64,000 nucleotides of DNA from Acanthaster planci (Eukaryota > Echinodermata > Asteroidea > Valvatida > Acanthasteridae): NCBI RefSeq assembly GCF_001949145.1, contig NW_019091362.1, positions 10,990,591-11,054,590 of the forward strand, written 5' to 3'. Positions 28,101 through 42,800 of this stretch are shown piece by piece (the first letter of the stretch is position 1; every line of letters begins with the position of its first letter). The notes under the pieces are model-generated. The model saw only the letters and a list, made by a program, of their open reading frames with translations. It did not search any database and was not told the origin of the DNA. Both the position numbers and the translations under genes were made by a program.

Positions 28101-31100
28101 TGTTAAAAGCACTCTGTTTGAGTATCGAGGTTAGTTGTCTTTATGATGGTTTCAGGTCAACAATTCCATTTTGTTATTTGAAACAAACGATACCAATTTC
28201 AATTTTTTTTAACGTGTTCCTGAAAATTAACTTGCATGTAAGCCTCTTTTTGAATATCATTTTTCCCCAACCTGGTTTCTTCATTTTAGATTCAAAACTG
28301 AACGTGCACGTAATGAATTGACTACTTGAATAAATCTGTCACAAACAGAAACATACATGCATTTCTCATGTGACGGTGGTTCTGTATCTCTGAAAGACAT
28401 CACTTTTTAGGTAACTCGTCCAATTTGAAGAATTCCAGAGCAGTGACTGCTTGGAGGTCTGTAACTACAGTTCATAAAGTTTCTAACATGATTTTTGGGG
28501 AAGTGCTGCCTTGCCAAGGCAATACATCAGTTAATGCTACAGTTTACAAGAACACCGTCTAACAAATTACACCAACCAATCTGTGTTTTTACATTAAATA
28601 TAGAAAAATGTTACTCTTCAAATGATAGTGCAAGTAATATATAACCATTTGCATTTATAAATGTAAAGCTACCTCTCTTTGAAAAAAAAAATCCATGAGG
28701 AACCAGATTACAAAATATTACTGACAAGTACAATTGTTAATATTTGTCAAAAAATACAATACAAACATAACAATATCATGAAGTATGATAAATACAGAAT
28801 TCAACAATTGCAACTTCACATTCTTTGGGATACATGAACATCTATAATTTCTAAAGAACCAATTGGAAGTTTTTAATTGGTGAGACAGTGATTTACCTGC
28901 ATAGAAACGCACAAGATGTTAAAGGGAAAAAACACACACAATACATGTGCATTTACTCAATGTATGTATCAATCAGAATTTCTGTAGTGCATAACGTTAA
29001 TCACTTTACTTAAAACAAAGGAAGTTCAGTTACTTTTGATACAGACCAAACCTAGCACAGAATGGCTGTAAGTTCTGGGTGGGGCCAAGTTGGCCTACAG
29101 GTATGTTAAACAAATCGGTTTGATTTGAACACACTGTTTTTCATAGCAACACATGTACATGTACGTATCCAGGATCAAAACCTGCTTGAGTCGACAGGGT
29201 GGTAACTCAAAGACACTAAAGTACTGGCAGATCTGCCACCTTGGGAATAATCTGCATGTACCAACTCGCCTAATGGCAGAAACACTGAAACATTTCTTTG
29301 TGTGCCCGGCATGATCTCGGCAGAAAAACTGTTCCCGGCAAAAGGATGTAAGAAACACTTTCTCTTTATAATTTACAACAAAATCAACATGGGCTGTCCA
29401 AAAAGCGACCTCTGAACAACTTATTAAAGAACTTGGGAATTTGTTTTAAACATTTTGCACAGAATTCGTTATATTTCATTAAAATAAAACAGTTGTATAC
29501 ATAACGTCCTTTTGCCAGAAAAGTTTTTGGCAGTAATCATGCTTCCCAACAAAAGGGCGTAAGCGCTTACATCCTTCCAGGCACACAACAATTTGTTTTT
29601 GAACTGTAAGCTGGCCATCCTGGGACTACAGAGATCATCCACTCAGACTGGTGCTTCCAAATAATACCCAATGAAAGCTAGCTTCCAATGTTTGTGATGC
29701 AACACAATTTGACACAGCCCAAGACAAAAGGTGATATAACTCAAATGCATCATCAATTTTTACAAGTTACGCTGTCTTACATGTCAAGTGTACACACAAT
29801 AAGTGTATAATACAGCAGGCTTGTGGACTGTATACCAGGTATCCACCTTGGTAATGACACATGGCCGAGTAACGTTTAAGTGGTGGTGTTTTTTTTAAGT
29901 ATAATACTTTTTTTCCCCAGGATGTACACGTTGCACTTTCAATGGTTCCAGTCTTTCTTTTTGCAACCCGTCTACTTCCCACATTTTGCGTGACTAAGCC
30001 ACAAAGCAATGAAACCGAATTAGACGTGATTAGAAAAAAAGGTGATTGAAATACGGACACTTGTAATACGAGAAGCACTCCGTTTGTAGAAAGGTCAAAA
30101 TCGTGTTTGATATCCCGCGCTTCAGGAAATTAATGTTTTCAATCATTCCAAACCAGGTAACAAAGGTTGCAGTGGGAGGCACTAGCTGAAATGGTCAGAA
30201 CACGCATAGGCATTCTTAAGACACATTTTCTAATAGAACCACAACACTCGTCAGTGCAATTTGCTTGTACATGTACCGAGTAAGCATGAAACCAGAGAAC
30301 ATGGTATGGCACTCTCACTGGCCTGTCAAGAGGACTGCCGTTGCAGATAATTGTTGGATCTCATAAATAACTCAGTGGTAAAATGGAAAGGGATCATCAA
30401 AAAAGGCTACAAAACAGGTTTCCGGGAAGTGCCTGAATTTCATTTAGCTTTTGTGACAATAAAAACACAGGTGGGATGAAGTACATGTATCTGTTTATAA
30501 AAATGATCAAATCCTGAACCCGTTGAACCTTCCGTGCTTGGTTTGACAATACGATTTCTGCTGGGGAAAAACCGTCTTAAAAAAAAATATGACTACTCGC
30601 ACCTCACAAAATATACTGGGCCAGCCAGGGTCTCCATTCAAGCAATTTCAATTCAGGGAAGCGAAAACTTGGCCAAATTCCACTCATACCTGTTTACTTC
30701 TATTGGTACATGTATCATACGTGTCTTTCCACTGTATTACATAAATAAAGTCACTCCCCAAACGCCTGCGAACATCCTTACAAAATTACAAAAGAGCAAT
30801 GCAATTACAAAAATATAAATTAGATATTCAACACTTTCAAAACAGCATGCAGGCCACTTCTTTTTCTGTGGGCATGTTGGTCTGACATTTGTGACGAAAG
30901 ACTCATTATTGTTAATAGCCAGAGTGACTAACTTTTTCCTCTCGTTCTGATACTTAAAATTCAGCATCAGTGTATCTTTAGAGGCTGTGGAAAAAGGAAA
31001 CATTTCTCTCCAAATTTTGTTTTAAAACTTGTTTTTTTAAATTTTGTTATTTTTAGACCTGTTGTTTGAATTTTGTTATTCTAAAACTTATTAGCTAAAA

Positions 31101-33732
31101 ACTGTGTGCCTAAAAAAATTAGGGCATTTGAAAAATCCACAAAATTGTCGTTTGGAGAAATATTTCAAACAGCAATTTTCTAAAATCAAGCTTCCCTGGC
31201 CTAAAATTATGCCTAAACTTCTTTGAGACTTGGTGCAATTAAAATTACACTCTAATCATTTTCCAATATTGAATTCCAAATGCCAAAGTAAAGCAAATCT
31301 GTTGAAGTCCGCAATTTTGGTATTGTGAACTTCACCTACATGTATACCTTTACCAAATTACCTTTAATGTCCGTAATGATTTGGATTTCCACCCGAGGCA
31401 CAATGTATGTTTGACCTTGCAGGGCTCATACCAAATAAAAATTAATAAAGTTGACTGGTTTGATTTATATGTTTTAGACAAACAAGTGACATGAATTTTC
31501 TGCTGTTGGCAAGCAGAAGTGCATTTTCCCCCCTTTAATTACGAATTGAGACACCATTCTAACAAATTCTAACAATGTCTAAGAAGAATTTGTTAACTAT
31601 TTCTGGTACTGAAACCAAAGATATACTAATGAAACCAACAGCCTAGGTAAACGAAAACAACAATAATGATGTTGCTTCAGTGTTCATTGTTAGTATTTAC
31701 ATGTATCAATTTCAAAATACCGGTAGCTTGCATACATGATGTGAATTTAAAAAAAAACCGAAGAAACAGCTACTTCTGTGTAGCCACTCAAGACTTCCCA
31801 AGCTTGTCATGGCCACAAATGGAAAAATCACTGCTATCAATTCATCAGCTTTAAACATGTACAGTTAAAAAAACTCTTTGAGGTAATGCCCTCGTAGTGA
31901 AACTGACTTGAGTATAATGAAAAAAATGGCAAAGTGCACACTTAAAGAACTTGAAAAGTTACCTATCTAAGACGTGAAGAGACAAAAAGCACTGCTCCAG
32001 TATGTTTAGAAGCTACAAGAAGCCTGCCACAGAATACATCCATAAGGGAGCATATTCTAAAGGATTCTCCCCTTCCCCAAAGAACTTGGCTCTGTCACGT
32101 TCAATATTTTTTAGCTTGGTATGACTGTAAAGACACTAATTATCATTATAAATGTCAAGTTTGAACTCAATCAGACATATAGTTTTGCTGTTATGGTCAC
32201 TGGAAGTTCAAGGCTACACATGTGCAGCCCATGTGCATTGAGCACTGTAGTGGAAAAGTATACATTTTTGGCTGACCTGTCTCAGAAACATGCACACCGC
32301 ACAAGAACAGCATGTTCTATTTTCACAAAACTGGTGTCATAAAATGATTACATATAGTTACTCAAAAACTCCTGAAGGCTCAGCTCCTGAAAAAATGCAA
32401 TGTGGCGAAATCGGACAAAATGTTGACGGGGCAGAATCTGTGCCCCCTCCCTGGCTCTTTTGGGGTTAAGAAGTCTGCACTGGTTCACAGGAAGTCATTG
32501 GTTCATATCCTACTCCAATTTGCAATTTGTTTTCTTGGACCACACTTCAAAGTGACCCGGAAGAAAAATTTTGTCTGTAGGAGGCTTTGGTAGTCAAAGG
32601 AAGTGGATTTTGTACTACTGATGTATATACTTGCATCATGTTCTGGATAACAGCCAAAAAGACTTCAGCCTGGTTTGTGGAATGGAGGGTCACATTTGTA
32701 TGAATCGTGAATGATGTGTTCTTCATTTGGGGACCTTGCACTACAGCACTTTCACACAGCAAACCTGAGTGATTATCATCAATACTGAACCAGCCAGGTC
32801 TCTCAAGTGATTATTCGCTTTTCAAGCAGGCTACTGAATTGAATTTGGCCTCGTGCTGAGAATTTGACTGGCATGCGATAACTAAGGCTACATCAAACTG
32901 AGCTTGAGGCTGTGTCGGAGACTGGCACTGCTATTTTCTGCAGTGCAGTGATGAAAAAAGAACTGAAGCCACAGCCATAGGATACCCTATTTGGACATGG
33001 CCTTAAACATGTGCTACAAGTGGTTGCATTCATGCTGGGTGTCCTGATGCTGGATTTGGGGCTAAAGTGAAATGTCTACCAAATGATAAAGATGGGTCAT
33101 TCAACTCCACCCATGACATATCCCCACTGTCCTAGCTCTCCATTCTTCTGCGAGAGTGGAGCAGTTGAGGACCTCACAGGAGGAAATTACATGTAAGTAG
33201 GTTAATACACTCAAAAGCACACAGTTCGCAGGTAATGAATCTCATCCATGAACGGCGCAATCCTCATATCCTATCCTTTACTAAATGTCACAAGGCACAT
33301 CATAATAAAATAACCGACAATAACTGCATCCTTAAAAAGATTTAAATCCTTAAAAAAGATTTTCAGCACTACAGTCCCAAAAATCAGGTGTGGGGGTCTC
33401 TCCTTGTGGAAACACAAATATTACAATCATAGATTTCTTAGTTTTTTGTCCGCTGTGGAAGAAGACGACCAAAATCTTGAGCTGGGAATCTGTCAAGGAG
33501 GCACTTCATTGCGGAAGATCACACACCAAATGTTGTCAGGAGACTAAACAAAATTCAATCTTAAATTCAATCTTAAATTTAATGAAACATTTCACCTGCC
33601 ACTCGAGCCTTTTAAACAGAAAAGAAAACCAAAAATCAACCACTTCTGATAGATGATCAGGAGCATTCCATGACGGTCCTTGGACACTTCAAAGGAAGCT
33701 AGGTAGACAGTTTACTTGGCAGTTTCTTCATG
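25181..33732. other. region between the convergent genes, no gene recognised
   Basis: About 8.5 kb without a convincing exon on either strand. It probably includes the 3' UTR of the - strand gene at its right end and possible long-UTR forms of catulin at its left. On the - strand I found no AATAAA close below the stop at 33733; the variant ATTAAA occurs at 33583-33578. Scattered TACATG units are the only repeats noted. Confidence 0.5.
33578..33583 (-). terminator. candidate variant polyadenylation signal ATTAAA
   Basis: Read on the - strand, 150 bases after the stop of the ITPRID-like gene. It lies in a short tandem duplication (ATTCAATCTTAA twice on the + strand). ATTAAA is the commonest functional variant hexamer. 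Weak evidence. Confidence 0.3.
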
Positions 33733-33804
33733 TCATTCTCCTTCTTGCAGCCTGCGCTGCTCCCTCAGTAATCCTTTCAGCTGCTCTATCTCCTTGTCTT
33801 TGGC
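33733..33804 (-). CDS. ITPRID2: ITPRID2-like last exon (23 codons + stop)
   Basis: On the - strand, the acceptor TTTTATATATCAG precedes AKDKEIEQLKGLLREQRRLQ, then EGE and TGA (33735-33733). Leucine/isoleucine spacing is that of a coiled coil and continues the previous exon in phase 0. Confidence 0.82.
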   Translation of the reverse strand, partial: AKDKEIEQLKGLLREQRRLQEGE

Positions 33805-36800
33805 CTGATATATAAAACAAAGAAAGAAATCAAATGAGAACTTTTTTTCAAATGGACCATTAGAAACCGATGATTACAATGGTGTACCAATTAAACCATG
33901 GACCAGAATTAGAAACATGTGCGTCATGTGCGTAGGTAGTGCGTAGGTAGTACAAACACACACACAATGACTGCCTTTTTGACCCACAGGCTGTTGTAGC
34001 TTGTCAAACTGCAAGCGCAAATTACGTTCAAGTATCTGTGACATGTCCATGTACGTGAGTGCGATTTCACTGCTACAATGATATTACACACATCTGTCTG
34101 CGATTATCAACAAATTTAGTAAAAAGCATCCAGCATGCACCATCCAAACTATAGTCTGGGGAGCAGGGTACATATACTTGTGCCTCCAAGTACACCATTT
34201 CGCTACAATTATTTCAAAATTCCTTTTCAGGAAAAATGGATAAAATTGAGAGTAGATGATTAGGTTTTCTGAAATGGACATGGTGGTGATTGTGAAAGTG
34301 GCTGATGTGAGACTTTCCACGCATTAGTTTTGTAGAATGTTGAAGGATGACATTTCTCGAACCCTTTGGCTCCTGAGTTGGTGGACCCCTGCAGTAAATT
34401 CTATACTGTTTGTCCAATAAAAGAACCAATTTCAGCCTATAGGTTTCCAATTTTCATGCACATGTGGTTTTGACACTCATGTCAAATTTCAGATATGTGA
34501 GCACAGACACGATTTGATCTCATGCAGAAGCTTCAATGACACTGCTGTTTGGTTGCAAAATAGCCAGATTTTTCATGGGACTATGCCCTGACGTTTAAAT
34601 CCACTGAGAGACAATAATCCTGTCACACAGCACAGGCAGGTCTCTTTTCAATAATCCAAAAATGCTACTCTTTAATTTTCATTGAGAATAAAATTTAAAA
34701 CGAACACGGTCGATGTGGATCATGGCACTATGAAAAGTAATATTTTCATTCTTCTACGCTTGCTTAATTTGCAGCAAGTATGAAGTACGTGTATTCTTCA
34801 CCAGAATCAGAGTGAGTTGTTTATGTGTACTATGTGTAGATTACCAGAATATGAAGCCTTCACTGGGATGGCAGCATGCTTACCCACAGGCTGTACATAC
34901 ACGTTCAATGCTTTTTCCACCTATAGGGGTATTGTGACTAATTACCACTATTGAACAATGCAGGTGACATTTATAATTTTGCGGAGCTAATGCAATAATA
35001 ACATTACCTCAGACTAGTCTAAGCAAGAGACTAACAGGTGAGATTGCCACCTGTACATGCACATTCCCTGGGGGAAAATGGATGAAGGAACTGGACAGAA
35101 CTATGAGGCTTCTCTTGCATAAAGGATGGTAACTACATTAAGTTTTACAAAATCACAAATACACAATGAGTGTCACTTTCAGTCTTGCGTTGGGAAAAAA
35201 GTCATGTCTACAAGTACAATTTCTCTTTGCACGGCAAGCAGAAAAAACACAAGGAAAGCCAAACAAGCGTCGTGAAATCAGGCTAACAGTATGGCAGGGA
35301 CAATAGCAATGGAACTGATTTGGTTGAAATGAGCATGTACATGTACCAGACCTTAAGATTTATTCTATACATTTACAACAGAGAGGGTTTGAAACGTGGC
35401 AATTTGCAAGCTTGACAACACAAAGGCAGTGACAAAAATGGGCATAACAGAAAAAAGGTTTCATTGCAGTGTAATCAGTGTAATGTATGATGAGGGGGAG
35501 AGAATTAACCATATACACACTTCAGAAGCAAAGCTGGGGTTATTCACACTGACATTACAGCAAAGTATGGCCTCCAGCCTTCACAACCAGATTTAAATTT
35601 ACAGCAGATTCTGTAGTTTCTTTAGAACAGCTTTCACAAAACAGATTTCTTTCTGTTAACAATGAAAGTGAAAATTCCACTACGTATCACTGAAAACTAC
35701 AACAAAGCACAGTGAAACTGGCCACATGAAAGCAGTGACAATTTGAAATGACAAGATTGGGAAGCAAGTTGTAAATCCTTCAAGCAGTGCCAGACAGGTT
35801 AGACTAAGAAGTAAAACAAGGATACATGAGCAAGGTGATGATAACCACAACAACAAGGCACACACTGGGGTTTTAATGGAAGGGGAGATGGGATGCTCAG
35901 AACACCGCAGATGTTGAATACGACTGAGACTACAAGGGGACTGCCCCCCCCCCCAAAAAAAACCCCAAATACCCAAAGCAAAAAACACCAGCACTCGAGT
36001 TTCCCCACCTGGAGTTGTCTCTGGAATAGCTGAGCGTCTAGCTGCAGTTCTTGCCTCAGCTCTGTTAAGATAGCCTGTCTCATCTAGCATGGGGGAGGGG
36101 GGGAAGGTACAGATGAATGTCCATGGGGACAGGGAGTTGAGAAAAACAGAACACAGGGAGGGGGGGAAGAAAAACACGCATGTAATGTCTATGAACTACT
36201 TTTTGGGGGGTGGTAAATCTTTTCTACAACAGCAGAATAGCAAAATCGCAGGTTTTGGTTCGGATGCAGTTTACCTTGGTTACTATTTGGGATACGGCAT
36301 CTATTTGGGGAAATATGAACAAAAAGCCTGTTCTGATCATATCTGTTGATGATGAACTACAGACCTCTATTGTGGGACAGCCATCTTGCTTTTCCACCAT
36401 TCAAAGCAAAGTAACCAATCTGAGAGTTGGAAGGGAAAACAGTCTTTTCCCTTTCATCAATACATGTATGTGAAGTTGTATAACTATTGCCAACGGGTCT
36501 ACAGGGAACAAGACAAACATGGCAGCATCGTGATAAAGGTCTATTTTCCATGAATTGTGTATCATCTGTGTTTCCTTTTCACAACAAATTCACTGAACTT
36601 ACTGGAGTAATATCCCAACACTGCCTCACTCATTATGACAGTATACTCTATGTATTTCATTTTCAGAAAATGGCATTTCACAAAGATTTTCCCACTCTTT
36701 CGGTAGAGCACTTTCCTGTCCATTTCTTGCAGTAGGTTCAATTCAGATGTTCAATCAAACTTGCAAGGATGATAAGTTTGGCCTCGACTGGCAAACTTCA

Positions 36801-39800
36801 AATAATGCCCTGTACAAATTTTTGGGAATATAAAAACTTAAACCCTCAAAGGGTTTAACTTGGGCAAGTCTGATCTGTGACAATTTGCTAAACATTAGTC
36901 AATTTTGTCCTGGTGCCCAATGTATGTATATGTTTCATGCATACATGTAGGTTACCAATCAAACTTGATCATAGGTTGACAATTTGTGGCTGATCGAACC
37001 TGCCCATTGTATTACAATTAATGCCTCCTATATGGTCGAAGAAAAACCCAGACTAGCAAAGCACATACTGTAGGTGGAGGTAACAGGAATAAGCCAAGCA
37101 GAGCAGGATAAGGGGGCCATGCAAAGGATTTGAGGATCTGTCTACAAAGTAAAAATATCACTACCTGTACTCATTCTGTGAAAAATACAGACAGTATGGT
37201 GTGTATTTTAACAACAATTATGGTCTTGTGCAGAATTTTGGTTTGACTACAGAACCATTCTTTGGAGTTAGATGAAATACCAAAAGCCAAATGAGTACAT
37301 GCACCGAACTTACACCAAGAAAAAAAAATTGCAAAAATGGCCTCCCCCAAACCACAGTTAATTAAGGTCCCAAACAGTACATTGTGCCTGTCTGCAAGTA
37401 ATCAGTGACACTATTGTTTAAAGCACCCTAGCTATGTTAGCCACAAGATTAATAATCCACACAGTAATACCTGCCTATTGTCAGCACAAGGAGATTCACA
37501 TTAGATGCCATGCATCTTTTACGTGCATCAAATACTACAAACTGCATCATTACAGTAATTTCCATGGACGAGACATTTCTAAGAACCATCCTTGATGTCA
37601 CAAAGCAATTGCATCACACATGCATGCATTCTAAGCACGGGGCAAAGCAAACAGGTCAGTCTCACATGTATTGCAAAAATTCGCTGTTTGTCTTCACAGG
37701 ACAGAGGACACTATTTCAAAATGCTGTGTTCCTGTTCTTTGTTTGTGAGACAGAAGTAAACTGCGACACGCTGTTTCCTGAAACATTCCAAATTACGGGT
37801 CTCTTCATGTATTTCATATTCAATATTTTGTACTCAAAACAGAATGGTGCAGCTTGCAATGTGAACAAGGTTGACAGTTCTGTCTGAGGTAACTATTAAT
37901 TACCTGTTCTCTGTTTGTCCTTGAAACAAACACAGAAGTCTCTTTTCATCGGCAAGTTTACACCAAACCCACCAGGGAGATTTAATGGGGATCTGATCAC
38001 GCAAGGGGGATTGAAGAAGGAATGACAGCAAGTGTAAAGTCAAGTTGACGGGGGGGGGCAGATCGGTCTCTCTGGATCCCCTTTTGGACAGGATCGGGTC
38101 TAGCTGTGTCTCATCCCATGATGTTGAGTGTAAACACAAGCGCTGGATCAAACCCTCCAATTTGACACAGCCGTGTCCACTATGTGTGGCACATAAAAAT
38201 TTGCAGTCTAAATGTCTGTGAAATTACATGTACATGTACTGAGGAATAGATACAGTATGCTATCACTCAGTGGTCACCACAGGGTTCGACCAGTGCATAA
38301 TAAAAGTAAGTTCATGTTTGGTACTTCGTCCTCAACTGCACCGTGCCATTCTTTCTTGTTAACATGCATAGTAAGGCTACCTCAACAATTCCAACACTCC
38401 CAAAACAACATACGCTCTGCCATATGATTCCTAAACAAACAGGGTTATGTTGAGCACCAAATAATCATGGACATTTGGGCGAGATACCAAGAAGAAATAA
38501 AAACAAAACTGGATAGCTATCATCTATTTTGATGTGCCACAATGACAGTAGTTACAACGGAAAGTATACGTGTAAATGTTTTACACTGACTGCGCAGGAT
38601 TGTATAATGACCACAAGTACAGCGTTAGCACATTCTCAGTGACCCTCCTTTTGTTGTAAAGGAGGATGGATGCAGGATCAAATCCAGTGTACACACCAAA
38701 CAGATTGCAGTTAACCTTCCCATGATTTTATCACCCATACAAGACCTGATCCCCATTGCAGCACTTGAGTATGCAAGAACGCATTATTATCTATGTCAGT
38801 CCTTTATTTAATTACTCCATGAGTGTTCTACTTATTCAGTCAGCCGTGCTAATTAAAATGCCAAAGAAAACTTATGACTCAGTTAAATGATGGTGGATAT
38901 GTGGTCTGGTCTTCTCCCTATCCCCTAACACTCAATTCATCAGCATCTGCTCTGGCAGTCAACAGTTTCTTTTGATCGCTTCACTAGCCCTGCCCATAAT
39001 ATTTCACTGTCTGCTTATTAGAATTGACAAAAGGCAAACATCTTGAACATGATAAGGCCCTCTATTCAGGCAGCAAATTTCAAAAGTCTGAAAGTGAGTG
39101 CCCAATTTCCAGGCATCTGGGGGTGTGAAGTGTGACAGGCACTGGGGTCATGTTATTACCGCATCTGTCACAAAGAAGGGCAAAACTGTGAACCCAATTC
39201 TAAATTCAATAAAGCTAGCTCTGTACAAAATAAACACAGATAGACTATTATGCAAGAAACCTGTGCCAACATTGTACTGACTTTCATACTTGCAGGCAAG
39301 CCTAACTGAAAAAAGGGGAAAAAAAGAATAGAATTTGACACACTGCATTTTTTATTATCAATGTTGTCATTCATTCTTGACGTTGTCAAGCAACCGGGAA
39401 GAATTCCTGGGATATCTGATGATAACCCTTGGTGGGGGTATCAAACCCTGCCTAGATACTCCTTGTGTTGCATTACCATGACAAGCTAGTGAGTCCCCAT
39501 GAAGGGAGAAGATTTTACAAACAGGACAAAAGAAGATCCCAAAGTGCATACTGTACCGTCTGTCATATGGTTGTAACATGACTTGGGTGTGTCCTAATGT
39601 TAAATATTGTGGGTGCATTTGAATTGCATTTCAGATCATTTGCAATGTACAGTGCTTTCAAACTTCCCGACTCTACTGATAGGGCAACTACATTGTACTT
39701 CATCAGTAGTTATTTTCAACAACTGTTGATATGATGAACAGTATTTTTCCTCCAAATTTCTCCGCGTAAATTTCAAATGCTTTTGTAAATGTACGTAGAG

Positions 39801-42800
39801 GGTTTCTTCCAAATCTTTGCAAATTATGTACATGTAATCTACCGGGGTACAAAATTTCTATGTTATTATAATACTATTTTGACTTTTAACAGTTCCCTAA
39901 TTGAATGGAAAAAGGTCACATTTTAAAAGATTTTCCCTTTCCTTCAACTTGAAATTTCAGTGGCACTATTTGAACATTAGGTTTCAACAAGAAAAGAACA
40001 TCAGACATGTGGATGACAGTCAAACACTCTTTACAACCAGCAGACTTCCAAATAAGTGCAGAGAATCACTCTGCAAAATAGAGACAGCAGGTTTTAGTGC
40101 AAGAGCAACAAAAAACCTCACAAAATAAAGGTTTTTGCTTGGGATAAAATTAGACAATGAGGATTCCTCAAGACTATGCACGTTCTGTTGAAACTGCCTT
40201 AAGCCAGTGCACATGCAATGTATTCATAATTGGCTCCCCTGAGCATCGAGGAGTAATGGTAAAATGGGGGTTCCCATTTGGGTTCAAGTGTTCAGAAATA
40301 CATTAGTCCAAAAATGATCTCTGACCCCAACTTATCCCCCCCTCACCTCTTTGACCGCAGAGTTCATCTCCCGTCGGGCCATCTCTCGCTGGTGCTGCAG
40401 CTCCAGCCGCACCTCCATCAGCGCTTCCATCATCTCCTGCCTGTCACTGGCTGAGGTGTCCTCTTCCCCCTCCACTTCCCCCTGGTAGGACTCCGCCCAC
40501 TCTGGGCTGCCCTGTACTACCGACAAGTCGGGGATGGTGGAGGCCTCGGAAAGGGTGGCGTGAGAGTGGGTAGTCTCCAGGTCCAGGAGCATGCGACGGA
40601 GGGAACGCTGCTCTTCAAGGAGGTTTACCATCTGCATCAAGGCAACACAAAGGACTGAATATACATGTATATATCCCTGGAATGCCGGATGATTTACATA
40701 CTTTTTATTAATACAAGAACTTTTTGAGGTGTATCCCCTCAAATATGACACCAAATGTATGGTCAATCAAAGTCACATACCCTCATTCTAAAACGAAAGA
40801 AAGAGGGTTCAGGTCACAAAGACAATGGACAAAGGAACCAATAAGAAACAAGAATCAAAACATAAAACTCTGCAATTTTTTGTCGACAAAGACAAGGCAT
40901 TCCCTGACTCCGACTGGAAATGAGACTAAGCGGCTGGCAGCCTCCTACCTCTTGAATCACCTCCAGGTTGTCCTCAGATGCTGTTGCTAGGCTGTTCTCA
41001 AGTCCATCCTGAAACAAGCAGCCAGAGAGACATTTGCACCCAGATAAATCACACAGCTTGACAAGTGTGCATTACAGGCTTGCAAAAAAAATGATACAGC
41101 GTATGTTGCAAAGTTCCTTTGAATGAAAACAGGTATCAGCGTAGCTTTCCTAGTACACTGTAACCTATGCCTTGTACATGTACATGTGCAAATGTCAATA
41201 TATGTAGACATATATTTTGAAACAATTTTGGATTTTCATAATAGTTCCTGAACATGTGCATACTCAATAAAGGATGAGATTCCCCATGAATACTTCAATA
41301 ATTATATCAAAGCTTGGATAGAAGTGGGAAACGGAAGTCATTCACTACTTTAACTTTATCTTACAAAATGGTCAACTGCAACAAGAAAACACTTATAAAA
41401 TCGCAGCTTTGTTTCCCTTGGCTCTGGGAATAATTTCAATCTTACCTGAGACCCTATACAATATGTAAAACTACATGTACATGTACATGTAGCCAAACTC
41501 AATTTTACCATGCGTACTCCGTATGGGTCCAAGGAGTGGCTTTTAACGTCCTTCCCCCAGGCTCTGTGATTAATGCATGCTGACAGCCACTTCCGTGTAA
41601 TAAGGCGGCGATTTCAAATAATACACTTTACTCGGACTCATTACTACGAGATCAAATCGATCACTGCCCCCACTGCAGCGTGCAAATTGTACATAGAATG
41701 GAGACAGAACCTTCTACTTTCTGTTGGGTTCTTTTTAAAACAAAATCCTGCAGGTCAAGGGCTACAATTCTTGTGGCCAACATACTGAGATTTGTGTACA
41801 TATACAAGGTGTCCCTACCAAAAATGCAAATCAAAAGTACTATTTACTTTCTCCCAAAATAATCTGTCCAAAAAAATGTATTCTTTTCATATCAGACTGA
41901 AGCTTAGAATACAAATGTTTAAAACCTGAAGACTTCATTTAAATCTGATGAGGCTCTGCGAAGATAATCTTGATTATGTAAGGTAAAAGCGTTTGGTTCT
42001 GTTTTTGAAATACCAAAGCAACCAGAATACTTTATCTATGCCATTTAACACCCTTCAACACATGAGTTCTTTGAAAGGGTTAATGAGGATACTGAATTGA
42101 AAAGGGTTTTATTGAGCTATGGTAAAACCTTGGTAATTCCATTAACAAATAAACAGGATCCTGAAATGATTTAAAGTGGCTACAGTTACTAAGTAAAAAA
42201 AGTTGGCACCTTGTTGTAAGTTGACTTGAGTTTATTGGGCAAGTTAAACTGAAGTGGTTTCTCTAAAAGGAAAAACTCATTAACCTCTAAAACTTCGAAC
42301 TCTGAAACTCCACCAAATTAGGTTTTAACCCTCCGTCTGTTTTAACCGTCAAAAACAGTCAAAAATGCCTTCCACTTGATTTCCCCCAGTACACAGACAC
42401 ATATGGGAAATTTGACTGATTTTGACTGATATGACAACTGTGTCAAGAATGTATCTTTGCATAGGAGGGTTAAATGGCTACAGTGCTGGCTCCTGGTAAC
42501 CACAATCTGGGCAAGCAGGTTCTTACCGGGGAGTTGACCCTAGCGACGGCCACCGTCATCCGCTGCGACAGACGGCCCTCCATGATCTCTACCTCCTCCA
42601 GGACCTGACGGCGCAGACTGCGCACGGAGTCCAGCTCTGCCCTCTCCCATTCCGTCATCGCCCCAACAAACTCTGTCTCCCCATCTTCGTCAAGGTGGCG
42701 GGCATACAGCCGCTCTGCCAGGCTCTCTAATTCACACAGGTCCTGCTTGTACTTGAATAATGCCCTCTGGAGGAGCTTCATGTCATGAAGGTCATCCTAC

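Noticed and set aside
37904-37992. Exon-like stretch on the - strand with AG and GTAATT borders
   Set aside because: Its 89-nt length would shift the frame between two phase-0 exons, and the sequence is not coding-like.
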